DNA of 64,000 bases, from the NCBI GenBank assembly GCA_000169395.1, contig AAXZ01000008.1, forward strand, positions 39,169-103,168, written 5' to 3'. The notes beneath the pieces were generated by a model that saw only the letters and a program-made list of their open reading frames with translations, was not told the DNA's origin and did no database searches. The position numbers and the translations under genes were made by a program. This DNA comes from Rhodobacteraceae bacterium HTCC2150. Its GTDB lineage: Bacteria > Pseudomonadota > Alphaproteobacteria > Rhodobacterales > Rhodobacteraceae. Within the stretch, counting starts at the first letter, position 1. Every line of letters starts with the position of its first letter. This document shows positions 18,401-26,989 of the stretch, in pieces.

Positions 18401-19988
18401 AGTGCGACAAAGGACGGTACTGTGCAGACAACACAGCTGACGGCGTATCATCACCCATCGAGGCGAGCGGCTCTTTGCCATCTTCGGCCATTGGGGCCAA
18501 AATTTGTTCCAGTTCCTCAAGCGAAAAACCAGCGGCGATTTGGCGCTGACGAAGTTCAGCACCCGCAAATTGAGCGGTCTCGGTTACCGAAGCTGTTTCT
18601 TTTTCAAGATCAACAATATTGGCCACCCATTCCGCATACGGCAATTCTGATGACAGAGCGTCTTTGATTTCGGCGTCTCGGAACAATTTACCTTCCGCCA
18701 TGTCCACCGCGATCATTTGGCCTGGTCCAAGTGCGCCTTTTTCAACGACTTGGGATTCATCCATTGGCACCATGCCAGCCTCAGAACCCGCGATAAGCAG
18801 ACCGTCACCAGTCACAACATATCGCATTGGGCGCAGACCATTTCGATCCAAACCAGCACAAACCCATTGACCATCGGTCATCGCCAAGGCAGCAGGGCCA
18901 TCCCAAGGTTCCATCACCGAATTACAATAGGAATACATATCGCGCCAAGGTTTTGGCAGCTCAACTGCGTTTTGGCTCCATGCTTCGGGTACCAAAATGG
19001 TTTTCGCCATAGGTGCTGTACGACCTGCACGAACCATCACTTCAAACACCGCATCAAGTGCCGCACTATCAGAAGATCCTGCCGCAACAATCGGCTTAAT
19101 GTCGTCGGCCATATCCCCAAAAGTCGCGCTGGCCATGCGAATTTCGTGGCTACGCATCCAGTTAAGGTTGCCCTTAAGCGTGTTGATTTCACCATTGTGC
19201 GCCAACATACGGAACGGTTGTGCCAACCACCACTGCGGGAAGGTATTCGTTGAATACCGCTGGTGATAGATTGCAAATGAACTTTCAAATCGCTCATCAT
19301 TCAAATCAGGGTAAAAGTCAGCAACTTGTTCCGCCAACATCATGCCCTTGTAAATGATCGAACGGCACGACAATGAACAAACATAAAGACCGTTGATGTT
19401 AATCTCGGCCGCCGCTTTTTCAATGCGACGACGGATTACATATAATTCACGTTCGAATGTTTCCTCATCGACACCACGAGAATTGGAAATCAGGATTTGT
19501 TCAATCTCAGGGCGCGTTGCGTTGGCTTTTTCACCCAAACACGTCACATCAACCGGCACATGGCGCCAACCATAGATGTAATACCCCATGCGTAGAATTT
19601 CTGTCTCCACGATTGTACGACAGGTTTCTTGCCCACCCAGATCGGTACGCGGCAAGAAAATTTGGCCAACCGCAATTAGCTCGTCTTTCTTTGGCTCATG
19701 ACCCGTACGTTTCACTTGGTCATAGAAAAACGGGACAGGAATTTGCACGTGAATACCGGCACCGTCGCCAGTTTTTCCATCGGCATCCACAGCACCGCGG
19801 TGCCAAATTGCCTTTAGCGCGCTGATGCCGTTGTCTACAACTTGGCGACTGGGTTTGCCGTCAATAGAAACGACAAGTCCAACACCACAAGAAGAATGTT
19901 CGTCTTCTTCTGCATACAGGCCATTTTCGGCCATCCACTGACGTTTGGTTTCTTCGGCTTTTGCCCATGCTTCATCATAAGTTGTCAT
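15456..19988 (-). CDS. gltB: Glutamate synthase (NADPH) large subunit
   Basis: 1510 residues, the expected length. After a short propeptide, Cys34 in 'SSCGVGLV' is the N-terminal nucleophile of the class II glutaminase domain. The FMN-binding synthase domain contains '[13 protein letters not shown]' and '[24 protein letters not shown]', the [3Fe-4S] site is '[20 protein letters not shown]', and the C-terminal beta-helix has repeated G-x-x-G-x-x-x-G units. GOGAT moves the amide of glutamine onto 2-oxoglutarate. The start overlaps the preceding exported-protein gene by 14 bases; gltD lies beyond it. Confidence 0.97.
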   Translation of the reverse strand: [1510 protein letters not shown]

Positions 19989-20769
19989 TGGCTTGTTCCT
20001 TACTTGTCGGTGATATTCTGGGGGCTGTTAACCCCGATAAAATTGTTTCGCAGTCATATTCTGGGTTTGGCGAAAAGAAGCCCGTTTCGCCCGGAAATAT
20101 GAAATCTATTGGTGTGCCATCGCGTTGGAATTCGCCACCTTCGCCGCCAAGCGTGACGACAGCACGACCCGCGAAAAAGTTACGAAATTCAAGATGAATG
20201 AATTCACTGCCGCGCGCCTCGTATATCAACGTGCCATCAAGATACGTTTCGCGGGCTACAAATTCAGTTTCCAACAAAGGCTGACCATCAATGATGATGG
20301 TTTTACCGGTCAATCGATCCATGCCTGTAACACGCGATACGCGCCCATCATCGCGACGTTGTTGGAAATCAAAACTATCAAGGCCGTTTTTGGCCAACTC
20401 GTCAAACAGCATCGGATCGCTGGCAGGCAAATCCGTCACGTCGCGATTGGATGGAAAGAAATCATAACTTTCAATCCATTGTGCTTGCGCATCGATCAAG
20501 CCCAAATAGGTGATGACGCCATCAACTTCGAAATCCGCACGCCATTGATGACCCGCTGGATCGGCCGCACATTTATAATAGTTCGAGACAGAACAGTTCC
20601 GCGCCTGAACAGTCAAAAATCCGGTACAGCCTTCGGGTGGTGTAAAGACGTTTTGCGCATGCGCAGAAGTGGTCATGAAAAATGCAATCAGCAAAGCCAA
20701 CAAAAGTGGAAGAACTTGCGTTCTACCAACTCTTTTTCTTGTTGATACTTTTGCGATTGAAATTTCCAT
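19975..20769 (-). CDS. Exported protein of unknown function between gltD and gltB
   Basis: 264 residues with a signal peptide of about 38 residues (basic start, hydrophobic 'VLPLLLALLIAFFMTTSAHAQ'). The mature part has 'FTPPEGCTGFLTVQARNC' and later a cysteine near the C-terminus, so periplasmic disulfides are plausible. I know no catalytic motif in it. It sits 21 bp after gltD and overlaps gltB by 14 bases, so it is translated as part of the glutamate synthase operon although nothing in the GOGAT reaction needs a periplasmic partner. I infer it is conserved there in Rhodobacterales but could not search. Confidence 0.75.
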   Translation of the reverse strand: MEISIAKVSTRKRVGRTQVLPLLLALLIAFFMTTSAHAQNVFTPPEGCTGFLTVQARNCSVSNYYKCAADPAGHQWRADFEVDGVITYLGLIDAQAQWIESYDFFPSNRDVTDLPASDPMLFDELAKNGLDSFDFQQRRDDGRVSRVTGMDRLTGKTIIIDGQPLLETEFVARETYLDGTLIYEARGSEFIHLEFRNFFAGRAVVTLGGEGGEFQRDGTPIDFIFPGETGFFSPNPEYDCETILSGLTAPRISPTSKEQANDNL

Positions 20770-20790
20770 TAGAACCGTTGACCCAATTAA

Positions 20791-22224
20791 CTATTCGGCG
20801 GCTACAGCCGCAGCTGCGTTCATTTGTGCTATCATGGCGTCCGCCGCTTCGCGACCATCACGAATTGCCCATACAACCAAGGATGCCCCGCGTTGAATGT
20901 CACCACAGGCGTATACCCCTGGCATCCGCGTTTCATGGGTTTCATAGTCGGCTAAAACTGTACCCCAACGTGTGACTTCTAATGCGTCTTCATTCCAAAG
21001 GGTCGGCAATGCCTCAGGGCTAAAGCCCAGCGCCTTGATAACCAGATCAGCAGGCTCATTATAGTCGCCACCTTCAATCGGTTCAGGACTTTGGCGGCCC
21101 GTTGCATCCGGCGCACCTAGGCGCATTTTTTGAACAATCACGCCATTCACTGTGTCTCCAGTGAACCCTTTAGGTGCTGCAAGCCAGACAAATTCAACAC
21201 CCTCTTCTTCGGCGTTCGCTGTTTCCCGCAAGGAGCCCGGCATATTTGCGCGATCACGACGATAAAGACATTTGACAGAAGTCGCACCTTGACGAATGGC
21301 TGTGCGAACACAATCCATCGCGGTGTCGCCACCACCGATGACAACAACACGTTTGCCCTCGGCGTTCAGTTCGCCATTTTCATATTCCGGCACAGTGTCA
21401 CCAAAACCAACGCGGTTTGATGCTGTTAGATAATCAATCGCGCGTACAATTCCTTTTGCACCAGAACCTGGTGCCTCAAGATCGCGACTGTCATAAACAC
21501 CTGTCGCAATCAAAACCGCATTATGTTTTGCGCGGATGTCAGCAAACGAAATGTCGGTACCAACATTACAATTCATCACCATTTTGACGCCCGATTTTTC
21601 CAACTGATCAATGCGGCGCATCACGACGTCTTTTTCCAATTTAAAACCGGGGATACCATACGTAAGCAATCCACCCGCGCGGTCATAACGATCATAAACC
21701 ACCACTTGCACGCCAGCACGACGCAAACGATCGGCCGCCGCCAGACCGCCAGGGCCACATCCGATGATGCCAACACTTTCCGCGCGCTCTGCATGAGGCA
21801 CTGCAGGTTTCACCCAACCGTTTTCCCAAGCTGTGTCGGTGATGTATTTTTCAATGGAACCGATTGTAACGGTGCCATGACCAGATTGCTCAATCACACA
21901 ATTACCTTCGCAAAGGCGATCTTGCGGGCAAATACGTCCGCAAATTTCTGGGAATGTATTGGTTTCTTGGCTAAGCTCGTATGCCTCTTGCAAACGACCC
22001 TCGGCGGTCATGCGTAACCAATCTGGGATGTTGTTATGTAATGGGCAATGGGTTTGGCAATAAGGCACACCACATTGGCTGCAACGGCTTGCTTGTTCTG
22101 CACCTTTTTCGCCAGCGTATGCGCTGTAGATTTCGTCGAAATCCTTGGAGCGTAAATCAGGTATGCGCTTTTCGGGCATGTCCCGAGAAACAGTCGTAAA
22201 CTTCAACATGGGTTGCTTGGCCAT
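20791..22224 (-). CDS. gltD: Glutamate synthase (NADPH) small subunit
   Basis: 477 residues from the ATG at 22224 (MAKQPMLKF; six more residues if the start at 22242 is used). N-terminal cysteine cluster 'CSQCGVPYCQTHCPLHNNIPDW' plus 'CGRICPQDRLCEGNC' binds two [4Fe-4S] centres; 'GCGPGGLAAADRLRRAG' is the FAD site and 'VVIGGGDTAMDCVRTA' the NADPH site. It passes electrons from NADPH to GltB. First gene of the gltD-hypothetical-gltB run, divergent from uppP. Confidence 0.96.
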   Translation of the reverse strand: MAKQPMLKFTTVSRDMPEKRIPDLRSKDFDEIYSAYAGEKGAEQASRCSQCGVPYCQTHCPLHNNIPDWLRMTAEGRLQEAYELSQETNTFPEICGRICPQDRLCEGNCVIEQSGHGTVTIGSIEKYITDTAWENGWVKPAVPHAERAESVGIIGCGPGGLAAADRLRRAGVQVVVYDRYDRAGGLLTYGIPGFKLEKDVVMRRIDQLEKSGVKMVMNCNVGTDISFADIRAKHNAVLIATGVYDSRDLEAPGSGAKGIVRAIDYLTASNRVGFGDTVPEYENGELNAEGKRVVVIGGGDTAMDCVRTAIRQGATSVKCLYRRDRANMPGSLRETANAEEEGVEFVWLAAPKGFTGDTVNGVIVQKMRLGAPDATGRQSPEPIEGGDYNEPADLVIKALGFSPEALPTLWNEDALEVTRWGTVLADYETHETRMPGVYACGDIQRGASLVVWAIRDGREAADAMIAQMNAAAAVAAE

Positions 22225-22433
22225 TCCAAACCTCTTAATCACTGCGAAGGATCGTTATACTTGAAAGAGCGCGGAATAAAAGACAGTAATACTGACATAT
22301 ATGGAAAAAATATCGAATTTTCTTTGAATTTTTGATGCCCTTGCGGAATAATAAGTAAGTATTCAGTACCTATTTGTTTTTTAATTTATATATTTCAGTA
22401 ATTTACTTACTATTTTCGACAAGGAATGTGAAT

Positions 22434-23237
22434 ATGGAATTTTTCAATCTTCTGATTATTGCGATCATTCAGGGCCTGACAGAGTTTTTGCCTGTCAGCT
22501 CATCCGGCCATCTGATTCTTTTTCCGCTATTATCAGGCGAACAAGATCAAGGTCAGGCGATAGATGCTGCCGTTCATTTTGGCACACTTGGCGCGGTCAC
22601 GATCTATTTTTGGCGGGACGTTCGTATTGCCCTTTCTGGATTGGTTCCATTGGCAATGGGCAGACTTGATACGCCTGGCGCCCGCCTTGCGTTGATGTTG
22701 ATTGTGGCAACCATCCCTGCCATCGCCTTTGGGTTAGTTCTAAAGGTCACAGGCTTGGACGATCACCTGCGCAGCGTGGCTGTTATCGGCTGGACCATGC
22801 TGATTTTCGGCGTGGTGCTTTATATATCGGACCAACTGGGCAAGCACCAACGAGAGGCCCAAGATTGGTCAATGAAACACGCCATTCTAATAGGCCTCGC
22901 ACAAGCCATTGCCCTGATACCTGGTACATCAAGATCCGGCATTACAATTTCGGCCGCGCGGATGTTGGGTTACAAACGACAAGACGCCGCAAAGATTTCA
23001 ATGTTGATGTCGATCCCTGTTATCATCGCTTCAACTGTATTGATCACCGGCGAAATCCTTGTGAACGGCGAAACCGATCTGGCACTGGACGCCTTAATCG
23101 CCGCCGTACTAGCGCTTGTATCAGCGCTTTTGGCAATCAAGTTAATGCTAAGTTTTCTACAAAAATACAGCTTCACGCCCTATGTGATTTATAGGGTCGC
23201 GCTTGGCTTATTCTTACTTTGGTATGCATATTTCTGA
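22434..23237 (+). CDS. uppP: Undecaprenyl-diphosphatase
   Basis: 267 residues from the ATG at 22434 (MEFFNLLIIAIIQG), where the family similarity starts, preceded by 'acaaggaatgtgaat'. Family motifs are intact: 'GLTEFLPVSSSGHLIL' near the N-terminus and 'PGTSRSGITISAARMLG' in the middle, which hold the catalytic Glu/His/Ser/Arg set. It is an integral membrane enzyme recycling undecaprenyl diphosphate to the monophosphate carrier for cell-wall synthesis. Divergent from gltD with about 190 bp of AT-rich intergenic DNA in which I see no other gene. Confidence 0.95.
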   Translation: MEFFNLLIIAIIQGLTEFLPVSSSGHLILFPLLSGEQDQGQAIDAAVHFGTLGAVTIYFWRDVRIALSGLVPLAMGRLDTPGARLALMLIVATIPAIAFGLVLKVTGLDDHLRSVAVIGWTMLIFGVVLYISDQLGKHQREAQDWSMKHAILIGLAQAIALIPGTSRSGITISAARMLGYKRQDAAKISMLMSIPVIIASTVLITGEILVNGETDLALDALIAAVLALVSALLAIKLMLSFLQKYSFTPYVIYRVALGLFLLWYAYF

Positions 23238-23266
23238 CCCCTACATCTAGGATCAGAAATCACACC

Positions 23267-24250
23267 TTAAGTGCGCAGGTTTTTGGCAGAAGATTTAATC
23301 GCCGCATATTGACCGGATGCGCGAAATGGCCACAAATATTCGGGCAACACATTATCCATTGGTGTCGCTTGAATATCCAAGTCCGCCAACCCACGTGCGC
23401 CTTCGGCAACAACATTATCATGCGCCAAGGCGCGCACTTGCTGTCGTGTAAGGATCGAATTCGTAAAAATACCCAGCGACAGTGTCTGCGCCAAATCGAA
23501 ACCACCCGCCAAAAGGCGCGCAGCAAAGAACGGTAAATTCAAAACAATGCGTTTTCGTTGAATAACACCAAGCATGTTCTGCATCAGGCTGCGGAAATCA
23601 GCAACCTCAGGTCCGCCAAGTTCATAAACGCCACCTTCAGCCTGCCCCAAAACACCTTTGACCGCAGCCGTCGCAACATCATCAACATAAACTGGTTGGA
23701 ACTTCGTCGCGCCACCAGCGATTGGCAAAATAGGGCTCATCCGCGTCATTGAGGCGAAGCGGTTGAAAAACTGATCTTCTGTTCCAAAAATAATCGATGG
23801 GCGTAGAATGATGGCACATGGGAAATGTTCCAAAACGCCAGCCTCACCCAATGCCTTGGTGCGCAGATAGTCGCTATCGCTGTCTTCATCTGCACCAATT
23901 GCCGAAAGATGAACCAATGCTGGAATTTTCGCCGCCGCCGCAAGACGCGCGATACGCTCGGCACCTTCGTGTTGAACTGGGTCAAATTTGTTCGGGCCAA
24001 CTTCACCCAAAATTCCCACACAGTTCACAACGGCATCGGCACCTAACATGGCCGCTGCAACAGATGCATCATCGCGGATATTCGCCAAAACAGGCTCGAC
24101 TTGACCGACCGTGCCGTAGGGCTTCACAAAGATTGCCTCGTCTGGACGGCGCACAGCAACACGCACCCGCCAACCTTGCTTGGCCATACGACGCGCAACA
24201 TAGCGACCAACGAAACCTGAACCGCCAAAAATTGTGACCAACTGAGACAT
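23267..24250 (-). CDS. NDUFA9-like NAD(P)-binding protein (atypical SDR)
   Basis: 327 residues from the ATG at 24250, where 'MSQLVTIFGGSGFVGRYVARRMAKQGW' begins the Rossmann fold with a GxxGxxG motif; a longer frame to 24394 has no family similarity. 'HLSAIGADEDSDSDYLRTKALGE' and 'RPSIIFGTEDQFFNRFA' are typical of the complex-I-associated NDUFA9/39-kDa-like atypical SDRs common in alphaproteobacteria. Probable role in complex I assembly or ubiquinone-related chemistry; not proven for bacterial members. Convergent with uppP; its start side faces the tRNA-Leu gene. Confidence 0.85.
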   Translation of the reverse strand: MSQLVTIFGGSGFVGRYVARRMAKQGWRVRVAVRRPDEAIFVKPYGTVGQVEPVLANIRDDASVAAAMLGADAVVNCVGILGEVGPNKFDPVQHEGAERIARLAAAAKIPALVHLSAIGADEDSDSDYLRTKALGEAGVLEHFPCAIILRPSIIFGTEDQFFNRFASMTRMSPILPIAGGATKFQPVYVDDVATAAVKGVLGQAEGGVYELGGPEVADFRSLMQNMLGVIQRKRIVLNLPFFAARLLAGGFDLAQTLSLGIFTNSILTRQQVRALAHDNVVAEGARGLADLDIQATPMDNVLPEYLWPFRASGQYAAIKSSAKNLRT

Positions 24251-24427
24251 TGCTTTGCTCCTGCAAATGATGGGTTGATCCGATTTAAACCGATGCGGCG
24301 TGGTCGACAAGAACAAAACGCAACATCTACAGCTCGCACAGCTACCTTTGCAAAAATCCACTCTAAAACCAGCGCTATTCTCGTTGACAGACAAACAGCC
24401 TCGACCTAAATGACCAGCGCGACACCT

Positions 24428-24514
24428 GCCCAGGTGGCGGAATTGGTAGACGCGCTAGCTTCAGGTGCTAGTATTGGCAACGATGTGGAGGTTCGAGTCC
24501 TCTCCTGGGCACCA
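24428..24514 (+). tRNA. tRNA-Leu (anticodon CAG)
   Basis: 87 nt including the encoded CCA. Acceptor stem gcccagg/cctgggc, D-arm gcg...cgc, anticodon stem ctagc/gctag with loop ttcaggt giving anticodon CAG, a long class II variable arm, and T-arm ggagg-ttcgagt-cctct. The last 15 bases are repeated exactly at 44402-44416, so this gene is the integration site of the island that follows and its 3' end is kept intact by the insertion. Confidence 0.97.
24500..24514 (+). repeat. Left attachment site (tRNA-Leu 3' end)
   Basis: The 15-bp sequence ctctcctgggcacca, comprising part of the T-arm, the 3' acceptor strand and CCA of tRNA-Leu. An exact direct copy lies at 44402-44416. Tyrosine recombinases commonly use tRNA 3' ends as core sites. 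Confidence 0.85.
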
Positions 24515-24570
24515 TAAACTTACCACTTATAACCTGTTTCTATGGCTATGATGGCTTATACAGCCTCATT

Positions 24571-24606
24571 AGGAACACTTTTTGGGGTCAGTAAGGAACA
24601 CTTTTT
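24571..24606 (+). repeat. Two direct copies of aggaacacttttt beside the integrase
   Basis: The 13-bp word aggaacacttttt occurs at 24571-24583 and 24594-24606, 23 bp apart centre to centre, between the left attachment site and the integrase start. Position and spacing (about two helical turns) fit arm-type binding sites of a tyrosine recombinase. No experimental support. Confidence 0.5.
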
Positions 24607-24673
24607 CGTCGCGGTTAGACTAACTCGTCGGGAACTGACTGGTGATAGTGTCTCTAACCACAGGAGACTACCG

Positions 24674-25978
24674 ATGTTCAAACTACCGCCCTACACCGAA
24701 CTGAAAGCTGATGGCATTTATCGCTATCGTCGGCGTGTTCCTGTCAAAGCAGTCAAAGAGCTTGGTAAGGGCTTCCTGTATCGCAACCTCGGTAAGACCA
24801 AAGAGGAAGTGCTGGCTAACTGGTCAGAGGCTCATAAGGAAGTAGAAGGTCTATTTGAACAAGCAAAACAAGGTGCCAAGATAGAAGCACAAGTGTTCGC
24901 CAAGAAGGGGGAACGCGAGAAAGTCCTACACCTCGTTGAGAAGCACTACGGTAAAGAAGCCTCCGAGATGTTGTCCGCTGGTGTTGTTGATGACAACCTT
25001 GAACATGCCCTTATGGGTCTTGCTGATGACCTATCAGGGTCTATCCCCCGTAAGACCGAGGCCATGTTGTATAGCGGTAAGGTGCCTGAAAAAGTCATTA
25101 CGATGAGTAGTGTGATAGATGCTTACTACGAGTATAAAACCTCTGGTGATAAAGCGACAGATAAGCGCCTACATAACCGTCTAACACGGGTCAAAGAAGA
25201 CCTTACACAAGCCCTTGGTCAGACCAAGATACACAAACTACCCATAGACAGTATCAGCAGGATAGATGCCAACACCTACCGCGACTTTCTGCTCACAAGG
25301 ATGGTGCCAACAAGTGTTCAGCGATACAAGAACACCATAAATGCGTCCTTTAACTGGTTCGTCAAAGAAAACGGTTTAGACCTCCCAAGCCCCTTTGTGT
25401 TCATCATCAAGGATGCGACACACACCAAGAACGATAGACTGCCCTTATCACAGGAAGATGTAAGCCTCCTGAACGATAAGTTCGTAGGGTCATCTGTTGA
25501 TGTCATCTACAAGGTTCTTCGTGATACTGGCGCTCGTGTTGGTGAAGTAGCAGGTATCTTGGTTGGTGATGTTTCATTACAAAACAAAACCCTACACATC
25601 AAAGCCAACGACATTAGAGGTCTGAAAACCCTATCAAGTGAGCGTGTAGTTCCCTTGTCAGACACAGCGTTAGAAGCCCTACAAGCCCTTCGTATAGGCA
25701 AGGAAGATGACCAACCTATCTTTGATGCTTATGCCAGAGGCAACGGTAATACAGCCCTGTCGGCTATCCTGATGAAGCACCTACGCACAGTCATCACAAC
25801 CAAGCAGAAGTCTATTCACAGCCTACGCCATAAGATGAAAGATGACCTCCGCAACACAGGCTGTGATAGTTCTTTGGCCGATGCTATTTTAGGACATACA
25901 ACAGCAGGTGTAGGTAGCAGGTATGGTTCAGGGTATAACGCAGAGGTGATGCGTCAGGCTCTTACGAAGGTTTGGTAG
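24674..25978 (+). CDS. Tyrosine recombinase (site-specific integrase)
   Basis: 434 residues from the ATG at 24674, which has 'caggagactaccg' as ribosome-binding site; a frame opening at 24542 lacks homology. The C-terminal catalytic domain shows the tyrosine recombinase residues: 'RDTGARVGEVAGI' (first Arg), 'HSLRHKMKDDLRNTG' (His-x-x-Arg), 'ILGHTTAGVGSRYGSGY' (second His and nucleophile Tyr). The N-terminal part has the 'GIYRYRRRVPVKAVKELGKG' arm-binding-like region of DUF6538-type phage integrases. It is 160 bp from the tRNA-Leu 3' end and is the natural candidate for island integration. Confidence 0.92.
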   Translation: MFKLPPYTELKADGIYRYRRRVPVKAVKELGKGFLYRNLGKTKEEVLANWSEAHKEVEGLFEQAKQGAKIEAQVFAKKGEREKVLHLVEKHYGKEASEMLSAGVVDDNLEHALMGLADDLSGSIPRKTEAMLYSGKVPEKVITMSSVIDAYYEYKTSGDKATDKRLHNRLTRVKEDLTQALGQTKIHKLPIDSISRIDANTYRDFLLTRMVPTSVQRYKNTINASFNWFVKENGLDLPSPFVFIIKDATHTKNDRLPLSQEDVSLLNDKFVGSSVDVIYKVLRDTGARVGEVAGILVGDVSLQNKTLHIKANDIRGLKTLSSERVVPLSDTALEALQALRIGKEDDQPIFDAYARGNGNTALSAILMKHLRTVITTKQKSIHSLRHKMKDDLRNTGCDSSLADAILGHTTAGVGSRYGSGYNAEVMRQALTKVW

Positions 25979-26013
25979 TAGGCTTACCCCTCTAACGAGC
26001 TAATTTGGTCTGA

Positions 26014-26181
26014 ACCGCCCTGCGCCACCGCATGAAGGATAAGCTGCGCAACACGGGCTGTCCTGAAGCCATCTCCCTGGCCATCCTCGGGCACAGTACC
26101 AACACAGTGGCTGCCAACTATGGCTCGGGGTATGCCTTGGAGGTCATGCGGGAGCACATGGTGAAGGTCTGGGAGGAGTGA
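26014..26181 (+). pseudogene. Integrase C-terminal remnant 1
   Basis: The plus strand encodes an open stretch ending at a TGA at 26179-26181 that reads as the last ~55 residues of a tyrosine recombinase: 'LRHRMKDKLRNTGCPEAIS', 'AILGHSTNTVAANYGSGYAL' and 'EVMREHMVKVWEE'. It holds the H-x-x-R, G-H and nucleophile Tyr positions but lacks the rest of the gene. It is related to, not a copy of, the end of the intact integrase just upstream (GYNAEVMRQALTKVW). A remnant of an older or neighbouring integrase. Confidence 0.85.
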
Positions 26182-26290
26182 TGCTGGAGTAGGCGAGTGG
26201 CGGGTCTGTGCGGACCTTCGACCAAAGCGCAGCGAACGGCAGGAAAGAGCCCAAACTACTCGATGCTGTAAAGCGCATGAATGTCTAGTT

Positions 26291-26989
26291 TCAAAGAACA
26301 CGCTCTAGCCAACCATCAACTTTCAAAGCCGTATCGCTGCAGTTCTTCTCCATCATCAAATTGTGGCCAGCACCCTCAATTAACTGGAATTCCGCACCGT
26401 AGAAATCGGCTGAGTTTTTCGCACCTCTTAGGCTGATTACTGCGTCCCGTTCTGCGCCAAGCCAAAGGATTGGCGTTTTGGGGTTTCGCAGCGGTCGCCA
26501 AAATGGCGGATTGTGTTGATTCAACACCAAAGCGGATTCTTCGCACAGTTTGCTATGGAGTTCTTCAGGACTGTAAAGTGCGTCTCCGGTTATCAACATA
26601 GACGCGGATCGATCTGCGTCGCGAATGTAGGGATGTGTCGACAGAGTCAATCCGACCATCATTGTTCCAACGGGGTCCCGTTTAATGTGCAACAACATTC
26701 CATCAGCCATGGTGCTGTGGGACGTCCACGAAGCTACTAGAACCACAGCGGGCAAGTCGTCTGCAACCTTTTTCAAAAACCATTGAGAGAGCGCACCGCC
26801 CATGCTGTGCCCCATCAGCACTGGCCTGCGAGGCAATCGGTCAATCTCTTGCTTAAGCACCGTTAGGTAGTTGCCCATTGTGCTGAACCTTACGCTCTTT
26901 TGCGCTGGCGATTTGCCGTGGCCCGGCAAGCTGATAGCGTGACTGGAGGTTTTGAGCGAAATCCGCGGTTTCCGGGTCAATGACGGCAT
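26291..26989 (-). CDS. Alpha/beta hydrolase, 5'-truncated by a junction with uxaC
   Basis: The frame covers 232 residues but hydrolase homology starts only at about residue 16 ('HAISLPGHGKSP'). Nucleophile elbow 'GHSMGGAL', the acid in 'LWLGAERDAVI' and the His in 'EGAGHNLMME' are present. The N-terminal strands and the oxyanion-hole H-G motif that should precede are missing; the DNA there (above about 26950) belongs to uxaC. GC is lower than in uxaC. So this is probably a non-functional fragment created by a deletion or recombination, although a fusion product is formally possible. Confidence 0.65.
   Translation of the reverse strand: MPSLTRKPRISLKTSSHAISLPGHGKSPAQKSVRFSTMGNYLTVLKQEIDRLPRRPVLMGHSMGGALSQWFLKKVADDLPAVVLVASWTSHSTMADGMLLHIKRDPVGTMMVGLTLSTHPYIRDADRSASMLITGDALYSPEELHSKLCEESALVLNQHNPPFWRPLRNPKTPILWLGAERDAVISLRGAKNSADFYGAEFQLIEGAGHNLMMEKNCSDTALKVDGWLERVL

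Noticed and set aside
23231..23259. Inverted repeat tttctga / tcagaaa after uppP as a terminator
   Set aside because: Stem is short and AT-rich with a long loop and no T-run, so it is not convincing.
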